In this document: in pieces, positions 6,453 through 8,769 of the stretch | Layout of the letters: every line of letters starts with the position of its first letter | Position numbering within the stretch: position 1 is the first letter of the stretch | Source of the DNA: JAENWH01 sp038248745 | GTDB lineage: Bacteria > Bacillota > Clostridia > Peptostreptococcales > Anaerovoracaceae | Assembly (NCBI GenBank): GCA_038248745.1 | Contig: JBBRXC010000066.1 | Location: 1 to 8,769 of the forward strand | Reading direction: 5' to 3' | Length of the DNA stretch: 8,769 nt | Notes under the pieces: generated by a model | The model's input: the letters and a program-made list of their open reading frames with translations, nothing else | Told to the model about the DNA's origin: nothing | The model's database searches: none | Translations under genes and position numbers: made by a program

Positions 6453-7010
6453 ATGAATTTAAACATTACAAGAGAAGACGCTTTAGCGTTACTAAAGAAA
6501 TACAACAAAGAGGAGTTCCATCTGTCCCATTCTACAACTGTCGAAGGGGTTATGCGATATTTCGCCAAAGAATTGGGTTATGGCGATGAGGAGGAATTCT
6601 GGGGAATCGTCGGCTTGTTGCATGATGTGGATTTCGAATGTTTTCCAGAAGAGCATTGCATAAAGGCGCCTGCGCTTTTAGCTGAAATCAATGCAAGTGA
6701 TGATATCGTGCATGCCGTAGTTTCCCATGGGTATGGGTTATGTGCAGATATTGCTCCTGCCCATGAAATGGAAAAAATTCTCTTTGCGACGGATGAACTT
6801 ACAGGATTAATAGGCGCCTGCGCCCTAATGCGGCCTTCTAAAAGTGTTCAGGATATGGAAGTCTCTTCCGTCAAAAAAAAGTTTAAGGATAAGAAATTTG
6901 CAGCTGGTTGTTCTAGAGAGGTGATAATCCAGGGAGCAGAAATGCTTGGCTGGGAAACGGATTATTTGCTGAACCAAACATTACAAGCAATGAAAACTTG
7001 CTGTGATTAA
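6453..7010 (+). CDS. HD-domain protein, putative phosphohydrolase
   Basis: A 185-aa soluble protein with an HD-superfamily metal-binding pattern: H26, the HD doublet H57-D58 in LLHDVDFE, a histidine region H87/H92 in HAVVSHGYG, and D114 in ATDELTG. Such proteins usually hydrolyse phosphate esters or nucleotides, but the family is very broad and the substrate cannot be assigned. It resembles the stand-alone HD or HDIG proteins common in clostridia. The C-terminus carries cysteines (CC at 183-184), and another cysteine at 153. The start is well supported by TAGGAGG at 6441-6447, five bases upstream. It lies 14 bases after the permease stop and 29 bases before larE, so it belongs to that operon. 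No membrane segment or signal peptide is seen. Confidence 0.85.
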   Translation: MNLNITREDALALLKKYNKEEFHLSHSTTVEGVMRYFAKELGYGDEEEFWGIVGLLHDVDFECFPEEHCIKAPALLAEINASDDIVHAVVSHGYGLCADIAPAHEMEKILFATDELTGLIGACALMRPSKSVQDMEVSSVKKKFKDKKFAAGCSREVIIQGAEMLGWETDYLLNQTLQAMKTCCD

Positions 7011-7039
7011 TAAAATGGGAATATAGTGAGATTAATACA

Positions 7040-7855
7040 ATGAAAAATTTAAATGAAAAATTAGAAAACCTAAAACAAATTATTGAGAGGTATGACAACC
7101 TAGGCATTGCTTTTTCCGGAGGCGTGGACAGCACTTTTTTACTAGCCTTTGCTTCCAGGCTTCAATCCATCGACTTTAAAGTAATCGCTCTCACCGTCAA
7201 CGCTTCTAACTTTGCACCTGACGAAATTGATTATGCAAAAGAATTTTGTATAGAAAATGAAATAAATCATATGATGATAGATATTGATTTTTCCCAAATT
7301 GACGGCTTTAAGGAGAACACCAGAGAAAGGTGTTATTACTGCAAGCGCTCTATTTTTTCCTATGTGAAAAAATTAGCTGATGCCCAAGGCATTCACACAA
7401 TTGCTGATGGCACAAATTTAGATGATGATTCAGATTTTAGACCTGGTAAAAAAGCATTGCTTGAACTTGGCATTGTCAGCCCTCTCAAAGAAGCTTGTCT
7501 TACTAAAAATGAAATCAGGCAGGCCTTAAAAGATATGAATATATCTATTTGGGACAAGCCTGCTTTTGCTTGCCTTGCATCAAGAATACCTTATGGAGAA
7601 GAAATCACGGAAGAGAAACTGAGTTCAATATATAAGGTTGAAAAAGCCATTCGTGAGTTGGGCTTTTCACAAGTCAGGGTTCGTCATCATGGAGAAATAG
7701 CGAGAATTGAACTTCTACCAGAAGATATGCAAGCGTTTGCAACTCTTGATAAAATGAAAAAAATTAACCAGATTGCCTTGGATGCAGGATTTTCATTTGC
7801 TGCCCTAGATCTTTCTGGCTATAAAATGGGAAACATGAACACAAGCTTATTATAA
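7040..7855 (+). CDS. larE: LarE-type ATP-dependent sulfur transferase (PP-loop)
   Basis: Cytoplasmic PP-loop enzyme. In the LarB-LarE-LarC pathway LarE adenylates the carboxylates of a nicotinate-derived precursor and inserts sulfur, on the way to the nickel-pincer cofactor of lactate racemase-type enzymes. The PP-loop SGGVDS is at 26-31, followed by RCYYCK (97-102), the RPG motif (134-136), the KPAFACLASRIPYG segment (173-186) and QVRVRHH (201-207). Length 271 aa is normal. C178 is at the place of the sacrificial cysteine in the Lactobacillus plantarum enzyme. The extra pair C98 and C101 gives the three-cysteine pattern of LarE homologues that bind a [4Fe-4S] cluster, which would avoid sacrificing the protein cysteine. 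The ribosome site is weak (GTGAG at 7026-7030), suggesting coupling to the HD gene. No larA, larB or larC is in the window, so a pincer-cofactor role is not proven; LarE-like proteins may serve other sulfur transfers. Confidence 0.88.
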   Translation: MKNLNEKLENLKQIIERYDNLGIAFSGGVDSTFLLAFASRLQSIDFKVIALTVNASNFAPDEIDYAKEFCIENEINHMMIDIDFSQIDGFKENTRERCYYCKRSIFSYVKKLADAQGIHTIADGTNLDDDSDFRPGKKALLELGIVSPLKEACLTKNEIRQALKDMNISIWDKPAFACLASRIPYGEEITEEKLSSIYKVEKAIRELGFSQVRVRHHGEIARIELLPEDMQAFATLDKMKKINQIALDAGFSFAALDLSGYKMGNMNTSLL

Positions 7856-7906
7856 GCATCCAACATTAAGTTTGTTAAACCAAGCCCAATGTCGAATGCT
7901 TATAAT
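7849..7906 (+). repeat. Long imperfect hairpin spanning the larE stop codon
   Basis: ATTATAAGCAT (7849-7859), which includes the larE stop codon, is a perfect inverted copy of ATGCTTATAAT (7896-7906). In the same register ACATT (7863-7867) pairs with AATGT (7888-7892). Together they form 16 pairs with a small internal loop. This fold encloses the left arm of the larE terminator (7882-7888), so in a nested structure the two exclude each other. Confidence 0.6.
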
Positions 7907-7923
7907 GGGCTTTAATTTTTTTT
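7882..7923 (+). terminator. Rho-independent terminator of the permease-HD-larE operon
   Basis: AAGCCCA (7882-7888) pairs with TGGGCTT (7906-7912) in a 7-bp stem with a long 17-nt loop, followed by TTTAA-like bases and a run of eight T at 7916-7923. It lies 27 bases past the larE stop. The T run overlaps the 3' end of the convergent minus-strand gene, whose stop codon is at 7912-7914. Confidence 0.7.
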
Positions 7924-8373
7924 GCCGGATATGTGATCAATCTCAATGACAACTACTGTCGTTTTGCTAAAGTCACTTTTTATATAATCTCTTCCTTCTT
8001 TCGCGAAATCCTTTGAATATTTCATCATGATTACTTCCAGTCCTTCTGCCTTCTCTTCTTCATTTGCTATATGTGCCTGACCAAAAACAATGGTACTTTC
8101 ATATCTGGTTGTAAATTCGGAAGGTTTTATATCATCTTTATCAACAACTGTAAATGAAACCTTCGGGTTGTTCTTGATCGCATCCAGTTTGTGCCCTGTA
8201 TTTGCACCGTGGAAATAAATTTTATTATTTAAATAGGTATAGCTAACAGGGACACCATAAGGATATCCTTCATCGCCGCAAACAGACAGTACGCCATTTG
8301 TGCATTTTTCAAGCATTTTGATTGCATCTTCCTTTGGAATTTCATTTTTAAATCTACGCATTTCTCTAAACAT
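7912..8373 (-). CDS. Nim-like FMN-binding split-barrel protein (pyridoxamine 5'-phosphate oxidase family)
   Basis: Small (153 aa) soluble flavoprotein of the pyridoxamine-phosphate-oxidase-like split-barrel fold, closest in pattern to the NimA branch. Visible features: the N-terminal MRRFKNEI start of the barrel region (from residue 5), GVLSVCGDEGYPYGVPVSY (27-45), IYFHGANTGHKLDAI (52-66) with H55 and H61 in the flavin-contact region, NPKVSFTVV (69-77), and the C-terminal IDHISGKK ending usual for this group. NimA homologues bind FMN and some reduce 5-nitroimidazoles, but most housekeeping members have unknown substrates; resistance should not be assumed. GGAGG seven bases before ATG 8373 supports this start over the internal Met5. 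It is a single gene with its own promoter, converging on larE, with its stop codon inside the larE terminator's tail. Confidence 0.88.
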   Translation of the reverse strand: MFREMRRFKNEIPKEDAIKMLEKCTNGVLSVCGDEGYPYGVPVSYTYLNNKIYFHGANTGHKLDAIKNNPKVSFTVVDKDDIKPSEFTTRYESTIVFGQAHIANEEEKAEGLEVIMMKYSKDFAKEGRDYIKSDFSKTTVVVIEIDHISGKKN

Positions 8374-8407
8374 TCTTTATCCTCCAAACAAGCTTTAACT
8401 TAGCGCT

Positions 8408-8436
8408 ATTATAACATCCAACTAATATGGTTACAA
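8408..8436 (-). promoter_or_regulatory. Sigma-A-type promoter of the Nim-like gene
   Basis: On the minus strand TTGTAA (8436-8431) is followed after 17 bases by a perfect TATAAT (8413-8408). A TG one base before the -10 (TGTTATAAT) makes it also an extended -10 promoter. Transcription would start near 8401, about 28 bases before the start codon. The 11-bp-phased repeats begin 14 bases upstream of the -35. Confidence 0.8.
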
Positions 8437-8449
8437 TATCTATTTCAAT

Positions 8450-8493
8450 CAAGGTTCTTTCAAGGTTACATTCACATTACATTCACCATTTGC
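8450..8493. repeat. Four 11-bp-phased direct repeats between divergent promoters
   Basis: Four consecutive 11-bp units can be read: CAAGGTTCTTT, CAAGGTTACAT, TCACATTACAT and TCACCATTTGC. Units 1 and 2 share CAAGGTT, and units 2 and 3 share the TTACAT end. Read in another frame, TTACATTCACA (8466-8476) is followed by TTACATTCACC (8477-8487), a 10 of 11 match. Eleven-base direct repeats just upstream of a -35 are the binding pattern of OmpR/PhoB-family response regulators. The array sits between the two divergent -35 elements (8431-8436 and 8495-8500). Confidence 0.65.
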
Positions 8494-8494
8494 C

Positions 8495-8523
8495 TTCACA
8501 AAGCGTGTGGATTGAGGTAAAAT
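8495..8523 (+). promoter_or_regulatory. Probable promoter of the GHL10-like gene
   Basis: TTCACA (8495-8500) is followed after 17 bases by TAAAAT (8518-8523), each one mismatch from the sigma-A consensus. The transcript would start near 8530, about 47 bases before the start codon. Other AT-rich -10 candidates lie just downstream (8523-8530), so the exact position is uncertain. Confidence 0.6.
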
Positions 8524-8576
8524 ATATTATATAGTAGTGGGAAGCGAATGAAGATTAAACGGAAGAGGAGATAACT

Positions 8577-8769
8577 ATGAAAAATAAATTAATTGCTTTT
8601 GCTTTGATTGCCGTTCTCATTTTGAGTTCACAAGGCCAAATCGCTTATGCCGATATCAATAGAAATGATATGCGGGCTGTTTGGGTTGCTACAATAATGA
8701 ACCTGGATTATCCCTCTGTTAAAAACAATGAACGTGCTCAAAAGGAAGAATTTATCACCATGCTGGACA
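8577..8769 (+). CDS. Secreted GHL10/YngK-like glycoside-hydrolase-like protein, N-terminal part
   Basis: Only the first 64 codons are present; the gene runs off the window. Residues 1-25 form a Sec signal peptide (Lys at 2 and 4, a hydrophobic core at 5-17, and a likely cut after AYA at 23-25). The mature protein opens with DMRAVWVATIMNLDYPS (31-47), closely matching the start of the glycoside-hydrolase-like 10 family (DUF187, YngK-like), where this strand begins a TIM barrel. The following KEEFITMLD is the first barrel helix. Family members are thought to act on cell-wall or other polysaccharides outside the cell, but few are biochemically proven. The start is supported by AGAGGAG at 8564-8570, six bases upstream. 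It is divergent from the Nim-like gene across the phased-repeat region. Later domains cannot be seen. Confidence 0.8.
   Translation, partial: MKNKLIAFALIAVLILSSQGQIAYADINRNDMRAVWVATIMNLDYPSVKNNERAQKEEFITMLD

Noticed and set aside
7912..8373. Calling the split-barrel protein a nitroimidazole-resistance NimA
   Set aside because: The family pattern fits, but most such homologues are not resistance proteins, and no nearby insertion element or other evidence supports it.
8548..8574. 8-codon basic frame (MKIKRKRR) just before the GHL10-like gene
   Set aside because: It has only a weak ribosome site, overlaps the real ribosome site of the next gene, and its composition follows from the purine-rich region.

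Overview
The window is an AT-rich chromosomal stretch from what looks like an anaerobic, low-GC Gram-positive bacterium, most likely class Clostridia. The reasons are strong GGAGG-type ribosome binding sites, consensus sigma-A-type promoters, rho-independent terminators, a lipoprotein-type TRAP binding protein, and protein sequences that read as typical clostridial versions of their families. No rRNA, tRNA, CRISPR array, insertion sequence or phage gene is visible. Gene density is normal and every intergenic region is below about 330 bases.

Layout from left to right. (1) birA (13-1002, +), biotin protein ligase/repressor, ends at a strong hairpin shared with the convergent TRAP operon. (2) A minus-strand tripartite TRAP transporter operon, dctP-dctQ-dctM (4076 down to 1070), starts from a near-perfect promoter at 4290-4261. 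It has a leader of about 180 nt and a hairpin between the binding-protein gene and the permease genes. (3) cysK (5322-4405, -), cysteine synthase, ends in a 23-bp perfect-stem terminator. (4) Divergent from cysK, a plus-strand operon encodes an EamA/DMT permease (5512-6438), an HD-domain putative hydrolase (6453-7010) and a LarE-type PP-loop sulfur transferase (7040-7855). (5) A convergent minus-strand Nim-like FMN-binding split-barrel protein (8373-7912). (6) Divergent from it, the first 64 codons of a secreted GHL10/YngK-like glycoside-hydrolase-like protein (8577 to the window end).

Most genes are well-known families, and I see no clear new multi-gene system. The points that deserve a second look are these: the LarE carries the three-cysteine (CxxC plus C) pattern associated with [4Fe-4S]-type LarE and sits in an operon with an exporter-like permease and an HD protein; four 11-bp-phased repeats lie between the divergent promoters at 8408-8523; mutually exclusive RNA folds lie at the 3' end of larE; the dctP leader is long and has an orphan Shine-Dalgarno and a CodY-like box at the start of transcription; and a 15-bp tandem duplication covers the cysK stop codon. 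Functional statements rest on motif recognition by eye; no database search was possible.
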